Assembly: GCF_964340395.1 (NCBI RefSeq)
Contig: NC_135549.1
Span: 10,203,342 to 10,267,341 of the forward strand
DNA length: 64,000 nt
Direction: 5' to 3'
Source: Glandiceps talaboti
Lineage: Eukaryota > Hemichordata > Enteropneusta > Spengelidae
Position numbers and translations under genes: made by a program. Position 1 is the first letter of the stretch. The number at the start of each line of letters is the position of its first letter. This document shows positions 13,513 through 26,180 of this stretch, piece by piece. The notes beneath the pieces are model-generated. The model worked only from the letters and a program-made list of their open reading frames with translations. It did not search any database and was not told where the DNA came from.

Positions 13513-14395
13513 AAAATGTCTGATGGACACAAGTTACATCATTTGACTACTTCCTTTTAATGCTTGGTGGGCACAAGTTACATCGTTTTACCAGTGTCAT
13601 TTGAATGCCTGGTGAACACAAGCTACACCATGTTACTTATCCCTTTTTCAATGCCTGGCGGACAGATGACGATACATTATTTACTGCTCCCTTTTGAATA
13701 CCTGCTGGAGACAAGCTACGTCATTTTTCTGTTATATTTGAATGCCCGACAAACACAGTCTACGTTATCCACTTCTTTGTTCTGAAATTCTGGCAGTTCT
13801 GGCAGGCATTACCATTTAAATGAATTTGAATGCATACAGAAGGTACATTGTTTTACTGCTTCCTCATGAATGCCTGATGGACACAGCTATGCTTGAAATG
13901 CCCGTCAAACAGAGTACGTCATCATTCCCCCTGAAATCCTGGCAGTACTATTCGAAAACCCGTAGGACACAAGCTACATCATCTGACTGCTTCCATTTGA
14001 ATGCCTGGCGGACACAAGGTCCATCATTTTACTACTCCCTTTTGAATGCCCGGCAGACAGAAGGTACACAATTTTTACTTGTCCCTTTGGCATACCTAAT
14101 GGACAACAGTTGTATGATATTATTCTGCTACCTTTTCGATGCCTGGCGGATACAAGTTACATCTTTTTATACTGATCCCTTTTTAATGCCTGGCAGACAC
14201 AAGTTACATCCCTTACTCCTTCATTTTTAATGCCTGATGGACGCAAGTTGTGCATTATGTTTTACTACTCTCTAATTGAATGCCTGTGGACACAAGCTAC
14301 ATAATTGTTCTGCTGCCTTCTAAATTCCCGGGGGACACAATCGGCATAATTTTACCAGTACTATTTGAATGCCTAATGGACACAAGCTATACTGA
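13513..14395. repeat. Degenerate minisatellite, ~44-45 bp period, about 20 copies
   Basis: The repeated unit resembles GAATGCCTGGCGGACACAAG followed by CTACATCATTTTACTACTCC and CTTTT. Spacing between successive CACAAG cores is 44-45 bp at the left end. Copies have diverged considerably with small indels, so this array is older than the 46-bp one. Several open frames run across it but change frame at each indel. Confidence 0.88.
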
Positions 14396-14809
14396 TCAAG
14401 CTTCTACGCATCGATGCCATACATCGCTGCCTTCAGTGGTGGCCATAATATTTGATTTCATCTAAACAAGTATCCATCCATGTCTCACTACATAGTATAA
14501 ACATACCGGTACTTCTTTTGTTCGTGAACTTGTACATTATTGTTATCAGAGATGATCATTATTTGAAAGAAATTCTCGTTAACATATGCAAATGAAGGTA
14601 GTTCCGTTCAGAGTGTGGTGGGTGAGCCAAAACACAGTTTAGTTTTCTATCAGTGGTATTTTGGGACATGGTTTCTGGGCAAATACTGCGTAGGAGCTTA
14701 GTTACAGATAAATTCCTTCGCAGACAGTACTATGCTCTGTCACAGACATGGGCCACAGAGGATGTGACTGTATTTAAAGTCCATCGGGTGAGTGGTCCAT
14801 GAACAAGAG

Positions 14810-15420
14810 GTAATTATGTGTTTTACGAATATCCAAGATGGCTGTCATGCCACGTGACCAATTGAAATCTATTTTAACAGTTCCAGGCTATATCCAAGAT
14901 TCAGTTCAATCTGTTCTGTGATTCATGAGTAGAAGACTATTTACATTTTCATGATTTTTCGTAACTCCAAAATTAAATGGCTGCCATACCTGTTGACCAA
15001 TTGAATTACACATGTACAGTGCCCAATATGCTGATAGTGCATGCCTAGTTCAGAATCAGTTGGTTCGCTGGTTCTGTATTGAGAAGAAGATCTTTGAACT
15101 TGTAAGATAACATACAAAGTGGAAACCATTGAGTTTTGTAGACGAACTATTATGGTAAACGAATAGGCCAATCAAAATGTGTTTTACATACTTATAACAT
15201 CTATTGCCCAATGGTGATGTGTGTCAATGGTCTGAGGTTGCACGTAACTCTTTTCACTGGTAGAAGATAGCAAAGATGTTTGTAAAATCCAAGATGGCAG
15301 TGGTTTACAGCGATATGGCCCAAGCCCTTAGATCCTCCATAAATGTATGTCACAAAATGCACATAATAATTTGTTTTCCAACCACAGTACCGTAAAAAGT
15401 ACTGATACACAGACCCATGT
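14810..15420. repeat. Diverged repeat blocks, about 180-200 bp apart
   Basis: Three loosely similar blocks share a GTGTTTTAC...ATCCAAGATGGC-like motif, then GACCAATTGAA in the first two, then a GAGTAGAAG/GAGAAGAAG motif. Boundaries are uncertain. Confidence 0.45.
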
Positions 15421-15754
15421 TTCAGTAAATGAGTACAAAACGGTTTGAATCAATAAAACCGAAGCTTTTATGGTCAAGTTAAGTGGCCCTCATCAATCCG
15501 ACTTGAATATTTACTCGCAAAATGAAGAGAAAGATGTAGTTTGAAATCGCCGCCAAATGTCAGAGAGACTAAATAAATGAGATAGTGAGTTAGTGGACTG
15601 CCTTATTGACACTGCTGGGATTTTAAAATGTTTACATTACTTAAACTATAAAAAGTTTATAAAACCAAACATCCTAAACCAAAATATTTCGAAGGGATTC
15701 AGTCTCTCCTTTTCAGTACATCCATGCTTCTTTCGCTCGATTCTGAATAATAGC

Positions 15755-16640
15755 TGTAGATAGTACACATGTAGATAGTACACCTGGGTTAGCAACAGTG
15801 TGAATAGTACCTGTAGATAGTACACCTGGGTTTAGCAACATTGTGAATAGTACCTGTAGATAGTACGCCTGGGTTTAGCAACATTGTGAGTAGTACGTAC
15901 CCGTAGATAGTACACCCGTAGATAGTACACCTGGGTTTAGCAACATTGTGAATAGTACCTGTACATAGTACATCTGGGTTTAGCAACATTGTGAATAGTA
16001 CCTGTAGATAGTACGCCTGGGTTTAGCAACATTGTGAATAGTATGTACCCGTAGATAATACACCCGTAGATAGTACACCTGGGTTTAGCAACATTGTGAA
16101 TAGTACATGTAGATAGTACACCTGGATTTAGCAACATTGTGAATAGTACCTGTAGATAGTACACCTGGGTTTAGTAACATTGTAAATAGTACCTGTAGAT
16201 AGTACACCTGGGTTTAGTAACATTGTGAATAGTACGTACCTGTTGACAGTACACCTAGGTTTAGCAACATTGTGAATTGTACGTACCCGTAGATGGTACA
16301 CCTGGGTTTAGTAACATTGTGAATAGTGCCTGTAAATGGTACACCTGGGTTTTAGCAACATTGTGAATAGTACCTGTAGATGGTACACCTGGGTTTTAGC
16401 AACATTGTGAATAGTACCTGTAGATGGTACACCTGGGTTTTAGCAACATTATGAATAGTACCTGTAGATGGCACACCCGGGTTTTAGCCTGTGTGATGAT
16501 AAATCTTCTTGGATGTTTACACGTTATAGAAGTAGAAGTAGAAGTAGAATCAACATTGTGAATAATACGTGCAAATAAGACACCTGGGTTTAGCAACATT
16601 GTGAATAATCCTTACAGATAGTACATCTGGGCTTAGCCCT
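15755..16640. repeat. 43-bp minisatellite, about 20 copies with variant classes
   Basis: The unit is TGTAGATAGTACACCTGGGT, TTAGCAACATTGTGAATAGT, ACC. Longer variant units carrying GTACGTACCCGTAGATAGTA then CACC recur near 15,895, 16,045 and 16,275, suggesting multi-unit duplication. A GGTTTTAGC/GATGGT subclass is confined to the right end (16,330-16,490). An unrelated (GAAGTA)n interruption lies at 16,527-16,550. Confidence 0.92.
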
Positions 16641-16873
16641 ATGCGTTTAGGATAAAATGTAATGTTCCTCTTCAATTAACGTGTTCACTTTCGGGCTTGT
16701 CAGTTTCACACTGAGGTGTTCTTGATGAATTGCAAATAGACTGAACTATTTGACGTTTTAAGGTAACAGAGTCAATAGTACCCTTAACAATTGAAGTTTA
16801 GTCAATATAACGCTTCAAATAACATCATGGACGCCGACGCCGATGTGTAGTCCTTTTGCATGGATCGAGTTTT

Positions 16874-19149
16874 GAAATATACTTTGATAGCATCTTGACA
16901 GTAAGAGGGGAAGAGCTTGAGACTGGGATATGTCCACCTCATGTGGGGGTCCGAGGGGTCTCCCTCTAGAAGTCTTGGAGGAGTTTTACTCTTAAAGCCA
17001 ATATTTAGGCTATTCAGACCCTTTCTTACTTAATCCATGCTTTACAAGACAACACCATCAAGTATCAGAAACTATTCTTTATAAGTTACATAGGGTTGAA
17101 ATATGTTCTTAAAAAGTGAAATGGAATCATTATATACATGTAGTAAAGGTCAGCACATCTAATGGTATATCATTGGCAAGGGAGATTTGGAGTTTAAGGC
17201 AATTTTAGACTATCTCGGCAAACATTTCACATCTTTAAAAGACAATATCATCTCAAATTAGAATAGGGTGAAAATATTAAGAAAAGTTTAATACCATTAT
17301 GACAGTAAAAAGGTTGCTTGTGTATCTGATTGTTGGTTGAATGTATGAGTGACCTGTGGGGTGAGGGAGTCCTTGGGGTTTTCCCCCTGGCAGATCTGGA
17401 TTGTTTTGCTTCTATTAAGGCAATGTTTAGGTTATTCATAGCCTTTGAGGTAATATTTCCAAACTTCGAAAAGCTAACGTAAATGTAAGTTTTAAATGAG
17501 TTTCCCATAAAAATGTCACATAAAAATGGGCCCGTAACATTGGTATAGGGGCATTAATATTGCATGTATAGTAAAGTCCCCGGTATGTTAGAGAACCTTA
17601 GTGGTGATTTGTAGTGTCAATAACATGTGTGTCCAAAACAGAAAGTGTATTAATCCCATCTGACAAGTTCATACTGACGAGTAGAACAATTTAGATTAAC
17701 TTCTGTTATAAACTATCTATTAAGATTTCATTACGAAACCTTCAAGTTCACTTTTGTCCCAAAGTAAGTGAAGCATTGATTGTGAAACAGCCAAGCATTT
17801 ACATGACATGTTCTGTAACTAGTGTGGTGGCTAGGTAATACATGTACATGTATATGTATACTAGTATGAAATATACTTTGATAGCATCTTGACAGTAAGA
17901 GGGGAAGAGCTTGAGACTGGGATATGTCCACCTCATGTGGGGGTCCGAGGGGTCTCCCTCTAGAAGTCTTGGAGGAGTTTTACTCTTAAAGCCAATATTT
18001 AGGCTATTCAGACCCTTTCTTACTTAATCCATGCTTTACAAGACAACACCATCAAGTATCAGAAACTATTCTTTATAAGTTACATAGGGTTGAAATATGT
18101 TCTTAAAAAGTGAAATGGAATCATTATATACATGTAGTAAAGGTCAGCACATCTAATGGTATATCATTGGCAAGGGAGATTTGGAGTTTAAGGCAATTTT
18201 AGACTATCTCGGCAAACATTTCACATCTTTAAAAGACAATATCATCTCAAATTAGAATAGGGTGAAAATATTAAGAAAAGTGTAATACCATTATGAGTAA
18301 AAAGGTTGCTTGTGTATCTGATTGTTGGTTGAATGTATGAGTGACCTGTGGGGTGAGGGAGTCCTTGGGGTTTTCCCCCTGGCAGATCTGGATTGTTTTG
18401 CTTCTATTAAGGCAATGTTTAGTTTATTCATAGCCTTTGAGGTAATATTTCCAAACTTCGAAAAGCTAACGTAAATGTAAGTTTTAAATGAGTTTCCCAT
18501 AAAAATGTCACATAAAAATGGGCCCGTAACATTGGTATAGGGGCATTAATATTGCATGTATAGTAAAGTCCCCGGTATGTTAGAGAACCTTAGTGGTGAT
18601 TTGTAGTGTCAATAACATGTGTGTCCAAAACAGAAAGTGTATTAATCCCATCTGACAAGTTCATACTGACGAGTAGAATAATTTAGATTAACTTCTGTTA
18701 TAAACTATCTATTAAGATTTCATTACGAAACCTTCAAGTTCACTTTTGTCCCAAAGTAAGTGAAGCATTGATTGTGAAACAGCCAAGCATTTACATGACA
18801 TGTTCTGTAACTAGTGTGGTGGCTAGGTAATACATGTATATGTATACTAGTATGTATATGTGTATGTATAATTATGTTTGAACTATTAAGTAATATTAAA
18901 GAATTCATGTAAGAAACAGGGACAAAAACAAATATTTACATGTACCACATTTCAGACAAGGCTATATGCCATTGTAGAAAAGGATTTTTTTTCTTCCATC
19001 ACAATCCGAAACATAATGACCCCCCCCCATCCACAATTTTCAAAACAGTATGACCCCCCCCCCTACCAATTTCAAAACAGGGTGACACCGCCCCCCCCCC
19101 TACAAATCCAACGCCCCCCCCCCCCCGGCCGAAGAAACTGACCGGTCCC
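16874..19149. mobile_element. Non-autonomous DNA-transposon-like element with 994-bp internal tandem duplication
   Basis: The sequence beginning GAAATATACTTTGATAGCAT at 16,874 recurs nearly identically at 17,868 (offset 994 bp), so bases 16,874-17,867 are tandemly duplicated. The right end (about 18,960-19,149) has three C-tract blocks with GTATGACCC/TTTTGAAAATT motifs and finishes in GAAACTGACCGGTCCC next to TAA. The whole sequence aligns, reverse-complemented, with the element at 27,215-29,215, whose left end is the same terminus. I cannot find the matching far-left inverted end, so the left boundary given is where homology starts and the element is probably truncated. Confidence 0.75.
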
Positions 19150-20121
19150 TAAACACCCCGTGCCGGAACACAGGGGATTTTTTAGGGTAACCACAAACAA
19201 CTTCTGAAGTAATGTGAATTAAAACCACGTTTCCTACAGCTTTAGAATGTACAATGTTAACACGGGGGTGGACAGGATAACTATAACGCTAGAGATACTG
19301 AATACTGACTCTTTCATTGAATGGTAAACTTCAAGTATGTCAAATAGTCACTTAAACGAACCTACAAATGCCAATATTCAAACCACTGCTTTTTTCATGA
19401 AGCCGTGAAAATAATTAGACTGCAGTGTAAGCTTTGATGGGTAAGAAAAGGTTCAGTTTATATTCTGCACTTTACATGCCGCTACTGTGCTAAATCACAT
19501 GAGACTTCAAAAGCTGTGGAACGATATTTGAAAACGAGTGACCTTTGCATGAGATTTGTGAAATATTATCAAATTATGGTTGACAGAATAAAGAGCACAA
19601 CTATTAAACCAAATGCATATGAATAGAGCAGATTGTGAACCTATATAGAAGCTCTAGTTAGATAAAGGTTTTATGAGGAAAACTGTTTCCAACATCTAAG
19701 ATAACAAGATGGGTTATAGTCATCAATTATCAAACTTTGAAACTAAATTTATTACTTACTCGACTATTATGACAAGTTTGGCGAATTCAAATCTAATTCA
19801 CATATGTCGGTGATGAGCAAATCAGTTATCATGTTATATTTATGTGACTACAGAAATAAGTGAATGGTCTTATATTCAAAAAAAAGATACCATGATAACA
19901 GGTAACATGAAATCAAGTGATGGACATATGAGAAGTTGTTATGGTTATGTCAGAAATTGTTATACTTAAGTCAACGAAATCTGTAAAAGAACAATGAATA
20001 CGAAAGATGTAATCGACCTGTGCCAACGATAAGTATATTTGCGATGGATTCGATTTGGAAGATGTTCTAGCAGTGAGCTGGCTTCAGTTATGGCAATAAT
20101 CGTAACTTGCAAATGTCATGT
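19150..20121. other. Unique intergenic stretch
   Basis: Nothing identified. Confidence 0.5.
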
Positions 20122-20309
20122 ATAGTGTAGTGTAGTGTAGTGTAGTGTAGTGTAGTGTAGTGTAGTGTAGTGTAGTGTACTGTAATGTAGTGTAGTGTAG
20201 TGTAGTGTAGTGTGGTGTGGTGTGGTGTGGTGTGGTGTGGTGTGGTGTAGTGTAGTGTAGTGTAGTGTAGTGTAGTGTAGTGTAGTGTAGTGTAGTGCAG
20301 TGTAGTGTA
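20122..20309. repeat. (TAGTG)n microsatellite with TGGTG sub-block
   Basis: About 37 pentamers. The central part switches from GTAGT to GTGGT (about 20,213-20,247) and back, the pattern expected if a variant pentamer was amplified inside the array. Confidence 0.95.
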
Positions 20310-20329
20310 TTTTTAAAACACGTTAAAGG

Positions 20330-20376
20330 GAGCGAGCGAGCGAGAGAGAGAGAGAGAGAGATAGAGAGAGAGAGAC
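20330..20376. repeat. (GAGC)/(GA)n microsatellite
   Basis: GAGCGAGCGAGC followed by about 17 GA dinucleotides with one AT interruption. Confidence 0.92.
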
Positions 20377-21342
20377 GACTAAAGGTGGCTCACCCCAATC
20401 CCTACCACCCACCCGTCAGATATATTTTAATAATGGAGATCATTGTCACTTATATGCTAACCCTATCCTGAACATAAACCAACATTGCTTCAACAACACA
20501 ACTAGAAAAAGATTTCTGATGAACCCACTACAGTACTGTAATGATCAATTAACAAAATACCATCCATTTTGACCCTTAACCTGTTACAGAAAAGGAATGT
20601 CTCCTATATACACTGAACACACGTGAATTGACTTGATTCATATGTGATACCATAAAAGAACTTGAATGGCGAGAATGTAAAAGGTCAAAACTTAGTCAAC
20701 CGCCTATCATATCAGAAAAACTACTGTGGCATAAAAAAAAATGTGAGATGTAAAGGGATTATTCCAGCAGTCACGGTAGATAGTAGAGCCAGGGTAGAGC
20801 AAACCGTCGTCTGATTCTACATAAACTTTCAGAGTTACTATTTGGATCTTTACAAGTAATTCGAGATTGATTCAACCCCTTTCTACCTGTAGTAGAAGAA
20901 ATTCCTATTACAACACATTTTATGGAGATTACAGTGAGAGTATATCTGGCATTGTGACATATCTGTGCAAGACTTTAACGTGATATAAATCGTCTTACCA
21001 CTTTTTAGCCTTGGGTATACCATTAAACTTTATGCAGTTCGATTTGATTGCAATTTGGTGTGTATGATACACGCTTTCAGCCCGCGGTACAGAAAGCGAC
21101 TCATCACCGTGCCATCATAAAACGTGTTTAGATATCCATATGTCTGTTGGCATGTAGCAGGGGGTTCATGCATAAACTGAATTATAAGACAATTGTGTCT
21201 TTACTTCAACGCCAACAATATACCCTCCACGCACTAGCATTGCTTTGCAGTCAAATCAGTAGGAAATCGCGTGACGTTGCATATGATCAGCTTTTCTGTA
21301 CTCTGCCTGCGAGCTAGTTATATACATTTGGCTTGGTGTTGT

Positions 21343-21470
21343 ACGGTTTTGATTATGAAACATACAACTTGTATCATATAGAATTCTGTAAGCCTGCAAG
21401 CAAGTTTAGTTTGGTTTTGATTGAAACATATCATATAGAATTCTGTAGATATTCGGGCCTGCAGAGCTTT
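21343..21470. repeat. Direct duplication of about 65 bp
   Basis: GGTTTTGATTATGAAACATA ... TCATATAGAATTCTGTAAGC recurs as GGTTTTGATTGAAACATATC then ATATAGAATTCTGTAGAT, each followed by a CCTGCA(A/G)GC-like end. Confidence 0.65.
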
Positions 21471-22602
21471 CGGAGATTCTATTGACGAGATCTAAAATAC
21501 TAATCTCCGCATAATGATAGTATGTATGCATAGGGGTCGTATCGAAAAGGTCACGGAAATGAACCCGATGAATTAGACCATTAACCCAGGCTGTCTCCTG
21601 CAATTTGCCATAACCAATCTCATCGGGCTATTCAAAAGTCGACAACACTATTACTATAGCAACATTGTCATGATTATTTTGTGAAAACACATCTAGGGTA
21701 TCTTTTGAAACACCTTAAAATACATCTGTAGCTACCAAAACTGTGGGTTGATTTTGACAACGGAAGACTCGTTAGAAATACAATAGTACGGCTATACAGG
21801 TTGTCCTGGTGTTTCTACTTCTCCGTCCATTTTTTTCGGCGCACGCTATGCGCAAGCCATTAAACGCTAGCGTCATTGCAGATATCTAACACGTGCGTGT
21901 TTTTGTCTCTTTGTCATCAGTTTGTTTCTGGCGACGGACAGTCTTAGCATGCAGGTTCTTAAAAGCAGACAAGGAAATTGAATTCTGTAATTATGACAAC
22001 GACATGGTCTAACGTGTTTTCTCTTTTCCGTAGTTTTCTACGCACGCCCGGGTAAGTACAAATATGTCTAATAAAACTTTGACTTTTATGCCTGTGAACA
22101 ATTAGGCGTATTTCAACCTCAGCCACACTGAATGTTTAGAATGTCTCCTAGTATATGTGAGTAAAATGTCTAACTACATGTCATTAAAATCACCCGGATG
22201 GAGACAGTCCCTTAAGAAACCATAGTCGTGAATGGTGTTATGTGTCCATTGTTGATACGAAGCATTAGAGTTGTTTGCCTTTACGGTATAACCACCTTAG
22301 CAGGAGAGATGAACTGTGCTGACGGATTTCGGTATTTATTTATGTCAACCAAAGTAGAGCATACGCATTCGTGTACATACACGTTACGTATATTGTACAT
22401 GACAATGTTATAAAAATTGTACGAAGTTATTAATCTGCAGCTGCACTGATAAGTCAGCGTGAATGAAGAGGTTAAAAATGCATGTATACACTTTCAGATG
22501 TATATTTGAATCTTCTCGATGTGTTGTGGCATATTATTTATTGTAACATCGGTCAAAGGTTTTATGTTGAATTAATTTTGAAGATAAATCACCATCACCG
22601 TT

Positions 22603-22701
22603 AGCAGCAGCAGCAGCAGCAACAACAACAACAACAACAAGCCATTGTCGTCGTGTATCAGTGGTACGTGTTGTTGTTTGTATTGATGATGATGATGATG
22701 A

Positions 22702-22750
<49 letters not shown>

Positions 22751-22767
22751 AGCGATGATAATGGCTG

Positions 22768-22862
<95 letters not shown>
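22603..22862. repeat. Compound triplet microsatellite (CAG/CAA, TTG, GAT)
   Basis: (CAG)n and (CAA)n occupy 22,603-22,640. Next come (GAT)n, then (TTG)n at about 22,702-22,750, then roughly 29 GAT triplets to 22,862. All three frames on both strands stay open as homopolymers (poly-D, poly-M, poly-S and so on), a consequence of the period and not evidence of a gene. Confidence 0.95.
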
Positions 22863-24404
22863 GGGCGGGGAGAGGGGTTGTGATTGTGGAGGTTGGGTTG
22901 GGTTGGAATCCCGGATGGTGGTGGTTAACGAAGTTCATGTTTTATCTGTATCTCAGTAGTAATTGTATCTTGTCGTCGGTGCATTGTTAGTATTGTTTGT
23001 AAATGGCGGTGGCGGCGGAGCAGCGATCGAAAACTAGAATGCAATACTAGAATCATTGGTTGCTTTTCCGAGGTATGAAAATAATTAGGATGAAAGTACT
23101 TCTTATCCCTACTGTTGTACTACGGAGCTTTGAGAATTGTAAAGTGTGATTAGAGTAGCAGTAAAAACACGGGATGCTTTATTCCTCGATGACGTCACCA
23201 ACGTGAAGTTATTCAATACGCTGTAGCCAACGAATAGTTCATTACAAAAACTAGCCCCAGGGTAGTAAACTTCAAATATGCTCACAGAAATTGACATGCT
23301 ATAAGCTGTAAAATCAATGTGCTCTTTGTTACACGTGATAATGAAATGAAAAGTGAACTCAGATTTTACTTGTATTATTTAATACACAATAATTCTAACG
23401 CAATAGAAACACGTTTTCCATCTGTCGTTGTTTGTCTAAGCTTTGGTAGGAATTTAAAAATCGAAAAGATGATTGATCAGTTTGTTTCCATAATAAAAGA
23501 TTGTATGTTAATGATCACAGCTGGTCGAAACGGTGACTTGCCTCAAAGTTAGCCTTTCAACACGCTACTATTGATATCAACAACGGATGCCAACACGAGA
23601 ATGGAAATAAATATTATGAATTCCTATCATACTTGAAACAATTGTAACCACAAAAACATTAGACATTATACGTAACAAATAAAACTAGCTATTTGTGTCA
23701 CGTCGGTATTTTCTCCTATCTACAGGGCTGGTGACTATCAAGTAATACTATACCACCGATAGAAGTATGTTGATTAACTAATCTGATAATCCATCATAAC
23801 CGTCTTTACCCTTACTATTCACAATTATGTACAACAGAAAGTAAATCAAAAGTGTGTCTGAACAATGCTTGAAACATATTTACACACAATTCCAATTTCC
23901 ATCGCAACATGTTGGACATGCAAATCCAGTAAAATCACCTACCTTCAAACAATAAGATTTTCATAACATTTCACTTCGACAATATCTTTCAGCAGATTAC
24001 GTAGCTTTAGTAGCTCTGGCAAAACAAACACTTACAGAATCTTGCCTCTTCCAACATATCAAGTCCTCGAAGAAACAAGTCAGGCTTACTCATACAAGCC
24101 GCACAAATTTGAAGTGACGAGAGAAAATATATTGATACATGTATATCAACGACCACTTCAAAGATACTACACCGTCGCATGCTGAAAACTGGACATGCAT
24201 AGTAAAATGACTGCGCTTGCGCAGTGCCTCCTCTGTAGCATCTAAGATCGGGAAGCTACTGACATTGAGGAGTGCCGTATTGAATGTTGCCATGGCTACA
24301 GCACATACTACACACGATTCTTTATGTTAAACCTTTGTCGAAATTATGAAAACAATAAACTATTTGGACGATAATTTCAACCACAAATCTCGAATTGTTA
24401 ACGT

Positions 24405-24690
24405 CAAGATCAAATGACACCCCACCATACTAACATAGATGGCTAAACACCACAAATAACATCCCACCATAGTAACATAGATGGCTAAACACCACAAATA
24501 ACATCCCACCATACTAACATAGATGGCTAAACACCACAAATGACACCCCACCATACTAACATAGATGAATAGACACCACAAATGACATCTAACCATAGTA
24601 ACATAGGTGGATAGACTAGACACAATAAATAACAGCCCACCATAGTAACATAGATGGATAGACAATAAATAACACCCCACATTGACTTTA
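24405..24690. repeat. 42-bp minisatellite, about 6-7 copies
   Basis: The unit is ACATAGATGGCTAAACACCA, CAAATAACATCCCACCATAG, TA. The left four copies are nearly identical. Copies on the right carry GGATAGAC and small length changes. The minus-strand open frame over it (repeats of CYLWCLAIYVSMVG type) arises because 42 is a multiple of three. Confidence 0.92.
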
Positions 24691-25075
24691 AAATGCATGT
24701 TCAGTCCCGTTTGGTTTTAGTTGTGATGAGTGATTAGGATAACTTTGTCAACAGAGGGCGCCACGTTGTGTATACCTTTGAACAATTCCTTGTCGCACGT
24801 ATTTATTCTGAACTATTAAATACATGTACAGTAGTTGCAAATACTTTCTAAATATACATTACCATTTTTTTTATTCAAAGTTTGTATTCAGCACAATGAA
24901 GAGCTTGTTCAGGCTACCGGCGATTGTGATAATGTGAGATGAACACGTCTATTCAAATAGTAATCTATGAACAAGTTCATCTTTTTCTGCATCATTCTTT
25001 GCAATGTAAAATTATTCTCCATCATATATGTGTTTTAACTTACGTGTTTTCTATACTACTTTAGCTTGGTATATT

Positions 25076-25177
25076 ACTAGTCTAGTTTCTGACGACCGTG
25101 TTCCGATTTTACACAACGTAATGTGTAAAGATAACGTAGTGTAAAATCGGAACAAGGTTGTCAGGAACTAGACTAGT
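25076..25177. repeat. 102-bp near-perfect inverted repeat (hairpin)
   Basis: The left arm ACTAGTCTAGTTTCTGACGA, CCGTGTTCCGATTTTACAC is mirrored by the right arm GTGTAAAATCGGAACAAGG, TTGTCAGGAACTAGACTAGT. Arms are about 43 bp with few mismatches and a loop of about 16 bases. It is either a small palindromic MITE or a fold-back structure. Confidence 0.85.
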
Positions 25178-25559
25178 ACATTATATGCTTCCTCCCATCT
25201 CCAACTTGACACATTCACTCCGTGCATGTCAGCTTATATTACTATCTCCATTCTACATTTTGGACTATTACTCTGTAAGCCCCAGCGTACCTCACTCCTC
25301 GAGGTATAGCGACTTGTCCCCAAGAATTTTCTATAGCTAATTAACACAAAAATGTCAATGTTTAGTACAGGTGTATGTAGTTTTTGCCGTGTTTTAACAG
25401 TAATCATTTAGTTTTCTGAAGAGCCTATATTCTCCTCCCTTAAAGGTTGTCGCAATAACACGAGCTTGTCTGACAGAAGTACATTCTATTATCCTGAACT
25501 AATTCATTAGAAACCCAAGTTAGATGAATCACATTGACGAAAGCAGGTCAAGCCCACCG

Positions 25560-25642
25560 TACCACAGGGCACTCAGGCATAGTTAGTTATGTTTACGAAA
25601 ACAAACAAACAAACAAACAAACAAACAAACAAACAAACAAAA

Positions 25643-25685
<43 letters not shown>

Positions 25686-26180
25686 ACCAGTAAACAATGA
25701 ATAAATGAATAAATAAATACTGACAGCATCAGTTACAAATCATTATCAACAACAAGAATTGCTATAAGTTTTCCTATGTGCGAAATGGTCACAATTGTAC
25801 ATACCCCGTATGGGGTATTTCAGTATTTATTCATTTATTCATTTATTGTTTGTTTGTTTGTTTGTTTGTTTGTTTGTTTGTTTTCGTAAACATAACTAAC
25901 TAAGCCTGAGTGCCCTGTGGGGTAATTGTGGCCATTTCGCATACAGGAAAACATATAGTAATTCTTGTTGTTGATAATGATTTGTAATTATTCTCTTGTT
26001 GATGCTTGTCAGTATTTATTCATGTATTTATTGTTTGTTTGTTTGTTTGTATGTATGTTTGTTTCTTTGTGTATTGTGTTTGTTTGCCTGTCTGTCTGTC
26101 TGTCTGTTTGTTTGTTTGTTTGTTTGTTTGTTTGTTTGTTTTCGTAAACATAACTACCTAAGCCTCAGTGCCCTGTGACC
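25560..26180. repeat. Inverted and tandem copies of a microsatellite-bearing repeat
   Basis: One copy lies on the minus strand (about 25,560-25,809) and about one and a half copies on the plus strand (about 25,810-26,180). They meet at the palindrome TACCCCGTATGGGGTA (25,802-25,817). Each copy has the same order: ATTCTTGTTGTTGATAATGA, CAGTATTTATT, an (ATTT/TTTG)n tract, TTTTCGTAAACATAACTA, then GCCT(G/C)AGTGCCCTGTG. The tetramer tract sits at the same place in every copy but has expanded differently; the last copy adds a (TCTG)n run. Confidence 0.85.

Larger units (their letters stand above)
20377..24404. other. Intergenic stretch between microsatellites
   Basis: Apart from the 65-bp duplication at 21.3 kb and the triplet tract at 22.6 kb, no supportable feature. 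The short open frames here match nothing I know. Confidence 0.5.

Noticed and set aside
13564-14465. Three consecutive plus-strand frames that look like a repeated protein
   Set aside because: The ~44-bp repeat shifts frame at nearly every unit; there is no single long frame, codon logic or splice logic.
15789-16599. Minus-strand frames repeating MLLNPGVLSTGTIHNVAKPR
   Set aside because: Generated by the 43-bp minisatellite; 43 is not a multiple of three, so the frame is reset by indel variants.
17248-18500. Two near-identical minus-strand frames beginning MGNSFKTYIYVSFSK
   Set aside because: They look like paired genes but are copies from the 994-bp duplication inside a non-coding element, and the diverged relative at 27-28 kb does not preserve the frame.
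22534-22990. Poly-Ser/Thr, poly-Asp and poly-Met open frames
   Set aside because: All come from one triplet microsatellite, which keeps frames open on both strands.
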